Positions 1 to 7,978 of a stretch of DNA of 64,000 nucleotides are shown in pieces. How positions within the stretch are numbered: the first letter of the stretch is position 1; every line of letters starts with the position of its first letter. A program made the translations under genes and the position numbers. Where the stretch lies: contig NZ_SSNH01000014.1 of the NCBI RefSeq assembly GCF_005877005.1, positions 1-64,000 on the forward strand, given 5' to 3'. A model generated the notes under the pieces. That model saw only the letters and a list, made by a program, of their open reading frames with translations. It searched no databases and was not told where the DNA came from. The DNA is from Sinomonas susongensis (GTDB lineage: Bacteria; Actinomycetota; Actinomycetes; Actinomycetales; Micrococcaceae).

Positions 1-2
1 CC

Positions 3-119
3 TACCTCGAGGCCATCGCCTTCGAGATGAACAACCGGCCACGCAAGACACTAGGCTTCAAAACACCACGAGAAGTCTTCCTCGAAGACATCGAACAGGC
101 CGTTGCCAACATGCCTTGA
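3..119 (+). CDS. IS30-type transposase, C-terminal end (partial at window edge)
   Basis: The last 38 codons of an open frame that enters from outside the window and stops with TGA. The peptide contains NNRPRKTLGFKTPREVF, which matches the C-terminal end of IS30-family DDE transposases (asparagine-rich catalytic end followed by a Pro-Arg-Glu segment). Only the end is present here, so intactness of the element cannot be judged. The right inverted repeat should lie within the next few dozen bases, but the mate repeat is outside the window and no boundary was fixed. Confidence 0.8.
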   Translation, partial: YLEAIAFEMNNRPRKTLGFKTPREVFLEDIEQAVANMP

Positions 120-234
120 ATCCGCCTCCCCATCTTCTGGAGACCCAAGGCGGCGTGTTGCCGGGAAGCAGCGGCGAGTCGCGTCGTCGTGCGCGTGAAG
201 CTGGGGAAACCGGGGCGGAAGTTGGGGAGGAAGG

Positions 235-1395
235 TCAGCTGCGGGACGGCGCGAGGCGCCCGTACGCACACGGGGCAAGCACGACGAGCACGCCGACGAC
301 GGAACCGATAGCGGTGTCGATGAAACGGTCGTGAACGAGGGCCGCGGGGTCAGTGTGGGCCGCGAGAAGCGTCGAAAGCAGGGCGAGCGGCGTCACGCAC
401 ACCATAGCCAGGAAGTACTGCCGCGTCACGAGCATCTCCGCGCCGAACTGGCACGCCGCGATGAGCACCACCATGATCCAGGGGGCCGGCCGGAGCGCGG
501 CGATCCCCGCGAGCAGCACGAGGCCGACGACGGTTCCCAGCACACGCTGGAGGCCTCGGTTCACGCGGTGCCGGGTCGAGTGGCCCACGAGCGGAACGAC
601 GGCGGCGACCATCGCCCAGTAGTTGTGCCCGAAGCCCAGCGCCTGGCCGACCGCCGTCGCGGCCGCCCCCGCCACGGCGGGCGCCACGATGTAGCCAACG
701 GACTCGAGCCACAGCACGCGCCGCTCCGCTCCGCTGAGCCGGACCCGCCCAGCTGCCCAGACCTCCGACCAGCCGAGAGGGGTGCGGTGCGACGGCAGCA
801 CGCGCGCAGCGAGGCCGATCGCGAGGGACAGCACGAACGTCGAAACCACCACGACGGCCACGTCCCCCAGCGGCGGCTGATGCGGAAGCGACAGGACGGC
901 CGCGAACGCGAAGGTATGGAACAGGGAACCGGCCGGGCGGAGCCTCCACCGGCCCACGACGAGGCTGCACACCCACGCCACGAAGGTGGTCCCGGCGACG
1001 ATCTCCCACGGATTGGGGACCCCTCCCGGGTGCAGGCCAGCGGAAAGGGCGGCCGCCAGGATGACGACGAGCATGAGGAGGCCCGCACGGGCCTGAGCCA
1101 CGAAACGGACCCGATGCGGCTCGTTCCGGCCGTAGATGCCGGTGAACGCGGCGAAGGTCGCGAAGATCGCGAGGTCGAGCCGGTTGAAGAGCACGAGGGC
1201 CACAAGCGGAAGGAAGACCCCGGCGGCCACCCGGAGCGCCGCATGGTGGTCGCTCTTGGCGGGCCCGATGCTGAACAGGAGCTCGTGCAGGAAGCGGCCG
1301 ACGACGGCGAGCGGGCCGCGTGGGCGCGTGCCGGCGTCGTACGCCCTAGCCCCCTCCCGGGCGCTAGCTGTGCCCGAAATGCGAGTGCGGCTCAT
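235..1395 (-). CDS. FUSC-family membrane protein (aromatic acid exporter-like)
   Basis: A 386-residue integral membrane protein with hydrophobic segments clustered in two blocks, as in the FUSC / aromatic acid exporter AaeB-like family. The segment NRLDLAIFATFAAFTGIYG near residue 75 is typical of the first FUSC half. Such proteins export aromatic acids such as fusaric or hydroxybenzoic acid. Given the aromatic catabolic genes downstream, an efflux role for aromatic acids is plausible but inferred. The start is uncertain: a TTG 24 bases further upstream would overlap rlmN, so the ATG at 1395 was chosen, 7 bases after the rlmN stop, with only a weak ribosome site. The first residues are encoded by a fragment of the repeat found at 6674-6847. 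Confidence 0.7.
   Translation of the reverse strand: MSRTRISGTASAREGARAYDAGTRPRGPLAVVGRFLHELLFSIGPAKSDHHAALRVAAGVFLPLVALVLFNRLDLAIFATFAAFTGIYGRNEPHRVRFVAQARAGLLMLVVILAAALSAGLHPGGVPNPWEIVAGTTFVAWVCSLVVGRWRLRPAGSLFHTFAFAAVLSLPHQPPLGDVAVVVVSTFVLSLAIGLAARVLPSHRTPLGWSEVWAAGRVRLSGAERRVLWLESVGYIVAPAVAGAAATAVGQALGFGHNYWAMVAAVVPLVGHSTRHRVNRGLQRVLGTVVGLVLLAGIAALRPAPWIMVVLIAACQFGAEMLVTRQYFLAMVCVTPLALLSTLLAAHTDPAALVHDRFIDTAIGSVVGVLVVLAPCAYGRLAPSRS
1361..1379. repeat. Isolated fragment of the 32-bp repeat of 6674-6847
   Basis: The 19 bases GCGCTAGCTGTGCCCGAAA match the repeat junction at 6700-6718 with two differences. The fragment lies inside the first codons of the FUSC gene, so either the repeat has been captured as coding sequence or the true start of that gene lies elsewhere. 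Confidence 0.55.
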
Positions 1396-1402
1396 CCAGC
1401 GC

Positions 1403-2665
1403 TTACTCTGCCGCCGCAAGCTGGCCGCAGGCGCCGTCGATCTCCTTGCCGCGCGTGTCCCGCAGCGTTGTCGGTATTCCGGCCGCCCGGAGGGTCTCGA
1501 CGAACTCGTCCTGCACCTCTGGCTCGGACGAGGTCCAGATCGACCCCGGGGTGGGGTTGAGCGGGATCGGGTTGACGTGCACCCAGCCGCGACCGCGTTG
1601 GTTGAGCTTCTTGGCCAGCAGGGCCGCGCGCCACGCGTGGTCGTTCATGTCCTTGATGAGCGCGTATTCAATGCTCACGCGGCGGCCCGTCTTGCGGAAG
1701 TAGTCGTAGGCGGCGTCGATTGCCTCGTCGACCTTCCAGCGGTTGTTGACCGGGATGAGCTCGTCGCGGAGCTCGTCGTCGGGCGCGTGGAGCGACAGGG
1801 CGAACGTGACCGGGAGCTCTTCTTCGGCGAGCTTCCGGATCGCGGGGACGAGCCCGACCGTCGAGACCGTGATGTTGCGCGCCGACATCCCTAGGCCCTC
1901 GGGCGAGGGGTCGACGAAGCGGTGGACGGCGGCCATGACGCGCTTGTAGTTGGCGAGCGGCTCGCCCATGCCCATGAAGACGATGTTCGTGACCCGCTCT
2001 GCTGAATTCTGCTGGGCGTGCCCAGCCCCACCCAGCTCACCAGCCGCGATGACGCGGTTCGCTGCTACGACCTGGTCGACGATCTCGGCTGTCGACATGT
2101 TTCGGGTGAGGCCGGCCTGCCCCGTCGCGCAGAACGGGCAGTTCATGCCGCAGCCGGCCTGCGAGGACACGCACAGGGTGATGCGGCCCGGGTAGCGCAT
2201 GAGGACCGACTCGACGAGCGCGCCGTCGAAGAGGCGCCACAGGAACTTGATGGTGTTGCCGTCGTCCGTGCGAAGGCGGCGAACCTCGGTGAGGAGCGGC
2301 GGGAACATCGCAGCGACGAGCTCCTCGCGGCCCGCCTTCGGCAGGTCGCTCATCCTCTCGGGATCGGTCGTCCAGTGCTGGAAGTAGTGGGTGCTGAGCT
2401 GCTTCGCGCGGAACGCCGGGAGTCCCAGCTCCTTGAGCCTCTCCTGCCGCTCCTCGAGCGTCTGGTCCGCGAGGTGCTGCGGCGGCTGCTTCACCCGCGG
2501 GGACGCGAACTGAAGCAGCGGGCGCCCCTCGGAGGTGCGCTGCTGCTCCCAGCCCTCAGCCGCAGGGCGCACCTGAGGGCGCGCGTCAAGGTCCGCGGGG
2601 CCGGTCGTTGCAGGGCTCACGGCAGTGTCGGGGGTTCGCGTGGGGGAAGTCATCTCATCCATCAT
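1403..2665 (-). CDS. rlmN: 23S rRNA (adenine2503-C2)-methyltransferase RlmN
   Basis: A 420-residue radical SAM methyltransferase that methylates A2503 of 23S rRNA (and A37 of some tRNAs in this family). The radical SAM cysteines are C172, C176 and C179 in CGMNCPFC, and the second catalytic cysteine, which carries the protein-methyl intermediate, is C413 in GACGQL. Further family motifs are [14 protein letters not shown] and [18 protein letters not shown]. Three clustered ATG codons (2665, 2662, 2653) leave the start uncertain by four residues. None has a strong ribosome site. A longer N-terminal tail of about 60 residues, rich in Pro and Ala, is usual for actinobacterial RlmN. The gene follows the ABC transporter by 34 bases. 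Confidence 0.93.
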   Translation of the reverse strand: MMDEMTSPTRTPDTAVSPATTGPADLDARPQVRPAAEGWEQQRTSEGRPLLQFASPRVKQPPQHLADQTLEERQERLKELGLPAFRAKQLSTHYFQHWTTDPERMSDLPKAGREELVAAMFPPLLTEVRRLRTDDGNTIKFLWRLFDGALVESVLMRYPGRITLCVSSQAGCGMNCPFCATGQAGLTRNMSTAEIVDQVVAANRVIAAGELGGAGHAQQNSAERVTNIVFMGMGEPLANYKRVMAAVHRFVDPSPEGLGMSARNITVSTVGLVPAIRKLAEEELPVTFALSLHAPDDELRDELIPVNNRWKVDEAIDAAYDYFRKTGRRVSIEYALIKDMNDHAWRAALLAKKLNQRGRGWVHVNPIPLNPTPGSIWTSSEPEVQDEFVETLRAAGIPTTLRDTRGKEIDGACGQLAAAE

Positions 2666-2699
2666 CCCACGCCGGTTTTCGTGATTCCCAATCGGACGG

Positions 2700-4628
2700 C
2701 TATGATTCCGCTCTCTCGGGAAGCACGGCCCCTGGGAGGGCTGCGGAAGCCACAGGCTCGGCCGCCTGTTCCGCGTACAGCCTCGCGTAGGCGCCGCCCG
2801 CGACGAGCAGCTCTGCGTGCGAGCCGTGTTCGACGATCCGACCGTGGTCGACCACGTAGATGACGTCGGCGCCCACAACCGTCGAAAGCCTGTGGGCGAT
2901 GGCGATGGTGGTGCGGCCGTGGGCGGCCGTGTCGAGGGCCTGCTGGACGGCCCGCTCGGAGATCGTGTCGAGCGCACTCGTCGCCTCGTCGAGGACTAGC
3001 ACCTCCGGGTCCTTGAGGAGCACGCGGGCGATGGCGATCCGCTGCTTCTCGCCTCCGGAGAGCCGGTACCCGCGTTCGCCGACGACCGTCTCGTACCCGT
3101 CGGGGAAGGACGCGATGGTGTCGTGGATGTTGGCTGCGCGCGCCGCAGCTTCGAGCTCCTCCTGAGTGGCGTCCACCTTCGCGTAGCGCAGGTTCTCGGC
3201 AATCGTCGCGTGGAACAGGTACGTCTCCTGGCTCACGATCCCGATATGGCTCACGAGGGACTCGTGATCGATCTCGCGCACATCCCTGCCCGCGAACCGC
3301 ACGGATCCGGAGCTGGCCTCGTAGAAGCGGGGGATGAGGTAGGAGACGGTCGTCTTCCCCGCCCCGCTCGGCCCGACGAACGCTGCGAACTGGCCCGGCT
3401 GGATGGAGAAGGAGACGTCGTCGAGAGTGGCCCGCTCCTCGCCGCGTGCGTCGGGGTAGCGGAACGAGACCTTGTCGAACTCGACTTCCCCGAGCCGTGG
3501 GGAGCCCGCGGGGAGCGGCTCGGCGCTGGGGGTGTCGACGATCGCGGGGCGCAGGTCGAGGTATTCGAAGATCCGGGCGAACAGCGCACCCGAGGTCTGC
3601 AGGTCGAGGGCGACGCGCATGATCGCGATGAGGGGGAACAGGAGCCGAGCCTGGACCGTCGTGAACGCGACAATCGTTCCGGCCGTGATGCTCGCGGATC
3701 CCCCCGAAATGAGCCAGCCGGCCACGAGGTAGACGATCGCGGGAATCGAGGAGAGGAAGATGCTCACGAGCGCGAAGAAGTACTGCCCGCTCATGGCCTG
3801 CCTGACCTGAAGGCCCACGAGGTTCCGGTTCTCCGCCGAGTACTTCGCGATCTCGTCCCGTTGCCGGTTGAAGCTCTTCGAGAGCAGGATCCCGGAAACG
3901 CTCAGCGTTTCCTGGGTGATCGCGGTCATGTCGGAGAGGGATTCCTGCGTCTTCGTCGCGATCCGCGCCCGGACCTGGCCGACCCTCCGCTGGGCCACGA
4001 CGAGGAACGGCATGAGCAGGACCGCGATGAGCGTCAGCTGCGGGTTGAGGGCGAGCATCGCCACGAACGCGGCGATGACCGTGACGATGTTCCCCACGAC
4101 GCCCGAGACCGTATTCGCCAGGACGCTCGCGACCCCGCCGACATCGTTCTGAAGCCGCGATTGGATGGTGCCGGTCTTCGTGCGCGTGAAGAAGCTCAGC
4201 TCCATGGACTGCAGGTGGCTGAACAGCTTCACGCGCAGTGAGCCCATGACCGAGTTGCCCACCGTCGACGTCACATAGGTCTGCCATACGCCGAGCAGCG
4301 CGGAGACGACGTACACGCCGATCATGAGGGCAACCAGCTCGGCCAGCTGCGGGAGGTTGGGGTGCCCGCCCGGCGGGAACAGGCCGTCGTCGAACGTCCT
4401 CTGGGTGAGCAGCGGCGGGACGACGGAGAGCGCCGCCCCTGCCAGCACGAGGACAACCGTCAGGACGAGCGCATACCTGTGGGGCGAGAACAGCTCGGCG
4501 ATTCGCCGGAACAGGTGCGGAATGCGCGGCGCTTCGGCGTTGAGCTTCTTCTGCAGCGCCGCGTCGCCGCTCGAGATGCGGCCCCCGCGGACGACGGCGG
4601 GCGGCCGCCCGGGCACGTTCTGGGACAT
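2700..4628 (-). CDS. ABC exporter, fused permease and ATPase
   Basis: A 642-residue half-transporter of the multidrug/lipid exporter class. The N-terminal transmembrane domain (about residues 50-340, six hydrophobic segments) is followed by a nucleotide-binding domain. Walker [10 protein letters not shown] is near residue 418, the signature LSGGEKQR near 523, Walker B VLVLDEAT near 542 and the switch histidine in AHRLST near 577. It should act as a homo- or heterodimer. It starts behind a strong AAGGAGG ribosome site, 12 bases after the PadR regulator, so the two form an operon and the pump is probably controlled by that regulator. The substrate cannot be read from the sequence. Confidence 0.92.
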   Translation of the reverse strand: MSQNVPGRPPAVVRGGRISSGDAALQKKLNAEAPRIPHLFRRIAELFSPHRYALVLTVVLVLAGAALSVVPPLLTQRTFDDGLFPPGGHPNLPQLAELVALMIGVYVVSALLGVWQTYVTSTVGNSVMGSLRVKLFSHLQSMELSFFTRTKTGTIQSRLQNDVGGVASVLANTVSGVVGNIVTVIAAFVAMLALNPQLTLIAVLLMPFLVVAQRRVGQVRARIATKTQESLSDMTAITQETLSVSGILLSKSFNRQRDEIAKYSAENRNLVGLQVRQAMSGQYFFALVSIFLSSIPAIVYLVAGWLISGGSASITAGTIVAFTTVQARLLFPLIAIMRVALDLQTSGALFARIFEYLDLRPAIVDTPSAEPLPAGSPRLGEVEFDKVSFRYPDARGEERATLDDVSFSIQPGQFAAFVGPSGAGKTTVSYLIPRFYEASSGSVRFAGRDVREIDHESLVSHIGIVSQETYLFHATIAENLRYAKVDATQEELEAAARAANIHDTIASFPDGYETVVGERGYRLSGGEKQRIAIARVLLKDPEVLVLDEATSALDTISERAVQQALDTAAHGRTTIAIAHRLSTVVGADVIYVVDHGRIVEHGSHAELLVAGGAYARLYAEQAAEPVASAALPGAVLPERAES

Positions 4629-4640
4629 GGGCCTCCTTGG

Positions 4641-5231
4641 CTAGTCGGCGAGGATCAGGTACAGCGCCTTGCGTGCCTCGTCGAGCTTTGCAGCGGCCTG
4701 CGCGCGCTGTTCGTCGTTCGCGGCGATGCGGAACTGGTTCAGCACCCCCATGAGCTTCTTGGCGCTTTCGATGAGGGCGTCCGTCGATTCGCTTCGGCCC
4801 GAGGCGGCCTCCCAGGACCGCTGGAGTTCCTCGGCATGATCCGCCACGTAGGCGCGGCCCGCTTCGCTCAGTGTGTACTCGGTGCGCTTGCCCTGGCCGA
4901 CCGGCTCGACGAGTTCCTCGTCCACGAGCTGCTGAAGGGTGGGGTAGACGGACCCGGGGCTCGGGCGCCACTCGCCGCCGGTCCTCTCGTTGGCGGCCTG
5001 AATGATGCCGTAGCCGGTGAGGGGCTGTTCTGCGAGGAGCGAGAGGATCATGGCCCGCACGTCGCCGCGGCTCGCCCGCCGGCCGCCGCGGGGTCCGAAG
5101 CCTGGCGGGAAGCCGTGGCCGCGCCCGAAGCCCGGGCCGAAACCGGGACCAAACCCTGGCCCGAAGCCGCCGGGACCGCCGGGGCCGAAGCCGCGTCCCT
5201 CGTGATGATGGTGTTCTGGATGTCCGCGCAC
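4641..5231 (-). CDS. PadR-family transcriptional regulator with His/Gly-rich N-terminus
   Basis: A 196-residue regulator. The winged-helix PadR domain begins near residue 55 (GDVRAMILSLLAEQPLTGYG, then GSVYPTLQQLVDEELV), followed by a helical dimerisation tail. The first 50 residues form a tail with a HHHH cluster and repeated FGPGFGPG units, a known variant among actinobacterial PadR proteins. The GTG at 5231 was chosen because CAGGAG lies 7 bases upstream. Longer upstream readings run back into the pobA region in a different frame. It precedes the ABC exporter and probably represses itself and the pump through the palindromes at 5254-5304. Confidence 0.9.
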   Translation of the reverse strand: MRGHPEHHHHEGRGFGPGGPGGFGPGFGPGFGPGFGRGHGFPPGFGPRGGRRASRGDVRAMILSLLAEQPLTGYGIIQAANERTGGEWRPSPGSVYPTLQQLVDEELVEPVGQGKRTEYTLSEAGRAYVADHAEELQRSWEAASGRSESTDALIESAKKLMGVLNQFRIAANDEQRAQAAAKLDEARKALYLILAD

Positions 5232-5253
5232 GGTGTTCTCCTGGTCGTCAGTT

Positions 5254-5295
5254 GTTAACAGCGTCCGGACCCGAAATGATCCGGACGCTGTTAAC
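5254..5295. promoter_or_regulatory. Perfect 16-bp inverted repeat in the padR leader
   Basis: GTTAACAGCGTCCGGA is repeated in perfect inverted orientation across a 10-base spacer, about 22 bases upstream of the PadR start. It can be a two-site operator for the PadR protein or a hairpin in the 5' leader, and it could also end transcription arriving from pobA. There is no T-tract, so an operator is favoured. Confidence 0.6.
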
Positions 5296-5304
5296 GATAT
5301 ATCG
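5295..5304. promoter_or_regulatory. CGATATATCG palindrome, candidate PadR operator / -10 region
   Basis: A self-complementary AT-rich 10-mer, overlapping by one base the end of the long inverted repeat. On the minus strand it reads as a -10-like GATATA just upstream of the hairpin, so a bound regulator here would block padR transcription. Inference from position and symmetry. Confidence 0.45.
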
Positions 5305-5353
5305 CTGACTGTCGAAGAACAAGAGCTAACGTAAGTCAGGGGCTGCTCCCGGG

Positions 5354-6544
5354 CTACTTCCCCTGCCAGCCCGTGTAGCACTCGGCGATGTACGCCCGCC
5401 CATGCTCGGACTCGAGGAGCGAGCGGAGTTCTCCCAGCTGGCGCGCGCGGAAGAACGCGTGGTTCTCCTCCCCCGGCACCGTGTGAAGGAGCGTCGTCAT
5501 CCAGTACGAGAAGTACTGCGCCTTCCACACGCGGTCGAGGGCGCGGTCCGAGTACGTGTCGACGAGCGCCGTCGAGCCCGTCTTGAAGTACGAATCGAGG
5601 CTTTCGAACAGGAGCCGGACGTCGTGGAAGGCGAGGTTGAGGCCCTTCGCTCCGGTGGGCGGGACGGTGTGGGCGGCGTCGCCGGCGAGGAACAGGTTGC
5701 CGTGCCGCATGGGGGCGTGCACGAACGAGCGGAACGGCAGCACGACCTTGTCGATGACGGGCCCCTCCTTGAGCTCGAAACCATTGCCGTTCACGCGAAG
5801 GCGCAGCTGCTCCCAGATCTGCTCGTCGGTCCAGCCCGCGGGGTCGGTCTTCGGGTCGCACTGGAAGTACATCCGCTGCACCGTGTCCGTCCGCTGGCTG
5901 ATGAGCGCGAAGCCATGCGCCGAGTTCGCGTAGATGAGCTCGGGCGCGCTGCGAGGGGCCTCCGTGAGGATGCCGAACCACGCGAACGGGTACTCCTGGA
6001 AGTACCGGGTGCGGTCCGCTTCGGGAATCTGCTGGCGACAGTGCGAGCGCGAGCCGTCTGCACCGACGAGGACGTCGGCTTCAAGCTCCCAGTCCTGGCC
6101 CTCCGAGTCCTTGAATGTCACCTTGGGCTTGCCCGTGAGGTCGGTGATCTGGGTGTCCGAGCACGAGTAGCGCACGTCCCCGCCGTCGGCCTCACGCTGG
6201 GCGGCGAGGTCGTCGAACACCTCGTTCTGGGGGTACAGCCACACGGACTGGCCGGTCAGCCCCTTGAAGTCGATCCGGTGGCCCTCGCCGTTCACGCGGA
6301 ACTCAGTTCCCTCGTGCTCGTGGCCGTTCCGGAGCACATTGTCCACGCCCGAGCCGACCAAGAGGTCGACGGACCCGGCCTCGAGGATGCCGGCCCGGAT
6401 CGTGTGGGAGATGGCGTCCCGGCTGCGGATCTCCACCACAGTGCTGTCGATCCCCGCGCGGTACAGCAGGTGGGACAGCATGAGCCCTGCCGGCCCTGCT
6501 CCCATGATCGCCACCTGGGTCTTCTGCGTCCTGCTCTGCGCCAT
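5354..6544 (-). CDS. pobA: 4-hydroxybenzoate 3-monooxygenase
   Basis: A 396-residue flavoprotein, the usual length for PobA, that hydroxylates 4-hydroxybenzoate to protocatechuate with NAD(P)H and O2. The FAD dinucleotide motif is GAGPAG near residue 15, and the second FAD motif is GDAAHTVPPTGAKGLN near residue 285. The sequence between (GADGSRSHCRQQIP, then FQEYPFAWFG) matches class A aromatic hydroxylases. The ATG at 6544 gives the standard N-terminus. A GTG three codons upstream has a slightly better-spaced AGGAAAG and is a possible start. The product enters the pca operon at 12.3-20 kb. The neighbouring IclR gene, separated by a tandem repeat, is the likely PobR-type activator. Confidence 0.95.
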   Translation of the reverse strand: MAQSRTQKTQVAIMGAGPAGLMLSHLLYRAGIDSTVVEIRSRDAISHTIRAGILEAGSVDLLVGSGVDNVLRNGHEHEGTEFRVNGEGHRIDFKGLTGQSVWLYPQNEVFDDLAAQREADGGDVRYSCSDTQITDLTGKPKVTFKDSEGQDWELEADVLVGADGSRSHCRQQIPEADRTRYFQEYPFAWFGILTEAPRSAPELIYANSAHGFALISQRTDTVQRMYFQCDPKTDPAGWTDEQIWEQLRLRVNGNGFELKEGPVIDKVVLPFRSFVHAPMRHGNLFLAGDAAHTVPPTGAKGLNLAFHDVRLLFESLDSYFKTGSTALVDTYSDRALDRVWKAQYFSYWMTTLLHTVPGEENHAFFRARQLGELRSLLESEHGRAYIAECYTGWQGK

Positions 6545-6643
6545 CGTCGTCACTCGCTTTCCTGTGCGGGCCGCCCGTCCTCGGGATCGGCTCCGGGGCC
6601 TCCTTCGAGTGTGCGCCGAATCACAGCGAGGAGTGCTATCCAT

Positions 6644-6658
6644 TTCCGTTCATCGGAA
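6644..6658. promoter_or_regulatory. TTCCG-N5-CGGAA inverted repeat upstream of pobA
   Basis: TTCCGTTCATCGGAA lies 100 bases upstream of the pobA start. The same arms with the same spacing occur at 20155-20169 upstream of pcaH. Probable binding site of an IclR-type regulator of protocatechuate genes (inference). Confidence 0.5.
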
Positions 6659-6673
6659 TCAGTCCGGGACGGT

Positions 6674-6847
6674 GCTGTACCCGAGACGACCTGAGGGGCG
6701 CGCTAGCTGTACCCGAGACACCTGAGGGGCGCGAAAGCTGTACCCGAGACAACCTGAGGGGCGCGAAAGCTGTACCCGAGACAACCTGAGGGGCGCGAAA
6801 GCTGTACCCGAGACAACCTGAGGGGCGCGATAGCTGTACCCGAAACG
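6674..6847. repeat. Tandem repeat, five copies of about 32 bp plus a partial sixth
   Basis: Units start at 6674, 6706, 6737, 6769 and 6801, each opening with GCTGTACCCGAGAC and closing with CTGAGGGGCGCG. Unit 2 is one base shorter. Units 3 and 4 are identical and unit 5 differs from them by one base. A sixth partial unit runs into the stop codon of the IclR gene. The array fills the space between the IclR gene and the pobA promoter. It has no spacers and is therefore not a CRISPR array. Confidence 0.9.
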
Positions 6848-7603
6848 TCAGGAGTTGGGGGACAGGGAGCCCAGCTGTCGCCCGATGCCTCGGGCCGCGG
6901 TCCGGAGGGCGGGCACAATCTGGTGGATCCGCACCTCGGCGTGGGGGACGACGACGCCGATCGCAGCGACCGTGCGGCGCTGGCGGTCCTCGATGGGCAC
7001 GGCAATGCCCCAGGTCTCCGGATCGACGACGCCGGCGAGCTCCGCATAGCCCCGCTCCGCCGCCGTCGCCAGAAGCCGACGGACATGGTCGGCGTCGACC
7101 TTCCCGGTCGGATCCCGGAAGCGCTCGAGGTAGGCGTTCTGCGCTGTGCGCGGCTGGCCGGACATGAGTGCGACCCCCGCCGAGGAGACATGGACGGGCA
7201 TCCGTCCGGCGACCTTCGCGCGGTTCGCCACCGACCCGCGGCGCGAGAGGCGCTCGACGAACAGGACGTCGTCGCCCTGGAGGACCCCGAGGTTGACGTT
7301 CTGATTGAGGACCTGATGGATGTCGTCCATGAACGGGAGCGCCGCCTGCCGCAGGAGGAGGATCGGCGAGTTGCGGTTCACGAGCTCCCACAGGCGCAGG
7401 CCGAGCTGCACCTTGCCCCCCGGGGCCTGTTCGAGCAGCCGGTGGTCCCCGAGCTGGCGGACGAGCCGGTGGGCACTCGTGAGCGGGAGCCCCGCACGCT
7501 CCGCCAGCTCCGTGAGCGGGAGAGAACTGACCCCTTCGGGAAATGCCTCGAGGACCCGCACCACGCGATCGACGACCGAATCCCCAGAGTTCGAGTTGGC
7601 CAC
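6848..7603 (-). CDS. IclR-family regulator, probable pobA regulator
   Basis: A 251-residue IclR protein: N-terminal winged helix (residues about 8-65, SVVDRVVRVLEAF ... PLTSAHRLVRQLGDH) and C-terminal effector domain (GRMPVHVSSAGVALMS, ERGYAELAGVVDPETWGIAVPI). The GTG at 7603 has AAGGA six bases upstream; longer readings lack family similarity. It lies directly upstream of pobA on the same strand with the tandem repeat between them. A 4-hydroxybenzoate-responsive activator of pobA is the simplest reading, from context only. Confidence 0.87.
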   Translation of the reverse strand: MANSNSGDSVVDRVVRVLEAFPEGVSSLPLTELAERAGLPLTSAHRLVRQLGDHRLLEQAPGGKVQLGLRLWELVNRNSPILLLRQAALPFMDDIHQVLNQNVNLGVLQGDDVLFVERLSRRGSVANRAKVAGRMPVHVSSAGVALMSGQPRTAQNAYLERFRDPTGKVDADHVRRLLATAAERGYAELAGVVDPETWGIAVPIEDRQRRTVAAIGVVVPHAEVRIHQIVPALRTAARGIGRQLGSLSPNS

Positions 7604-7978
7604 AGACCGTCCTTCTGTCGGCTGGCTTCTGTTGAATGGAATGCCCGGTCCTTTACTTTGCCCGCTCAATTGCGCGAAATGCAAGCAAAGGCTCATTTTT
7701 TCCAATCGTTTGAAAACTGAAGTATCCCTCTTCCCGAGGTTCCCTCCTTCGGCGAGACTGGTCTTGTTCCGTCCGCCCACCGAGAATCGAAATCCGTTCG
7801 TACATCGAGGATTGAAAGCAATGGCCTTCGGGCCACCCAGTGAAGCAGCCGCCGGGCAGTTGCTGGACGTCCCAGACGCCTCATCAGCGCCTGCTCTCGC
7901 CCGAAGTGCTGTGCCGATCCGTTCCGGCGCCGCTCCTGGAGGCGGGAGCTGACAACTTCATCATCGGAGGTTGCACCC
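7604..7978. other. Divergent intergenic region, 375 bp
   Basis: Lies between the leftward IclR gene and the rightward histidine kinase gene, so it should hold both promoters. Visible items are a T6 run at 7696-7701 in an AT-richer stretch, a weak TTGC-N7-GCAA inverted repeat at 7670-7684, and the GGAGG ribosome site of the kinase. No open frame there looks coding. Confidence 0.5.

Noticed and set aside
331-1560. 409-codon open frame opposite FUSC and rlmN
   Set aside because: Highly charged Arg/Glu/His-rich peptide typical of antisense frames in GC-rich DNA; both strands beneath it are explained by genes with family motifs.
2662-4971. 769-codon frame overlapping the ABC exporter
   Set aside because: Arg/Pro-rich shadow of the exporter in another frame; no recognisable domain.
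4641-5981. 446-codon reading of the PadR gene
   Set aside because: The added N-terminal part is a shadow of pobA; the GTG at 5231 with AGGAG gives the family-sized protein.
6674-6847. Possible CRISPR array
   Set aside because: Units are directly adjacent with no variable spacers.
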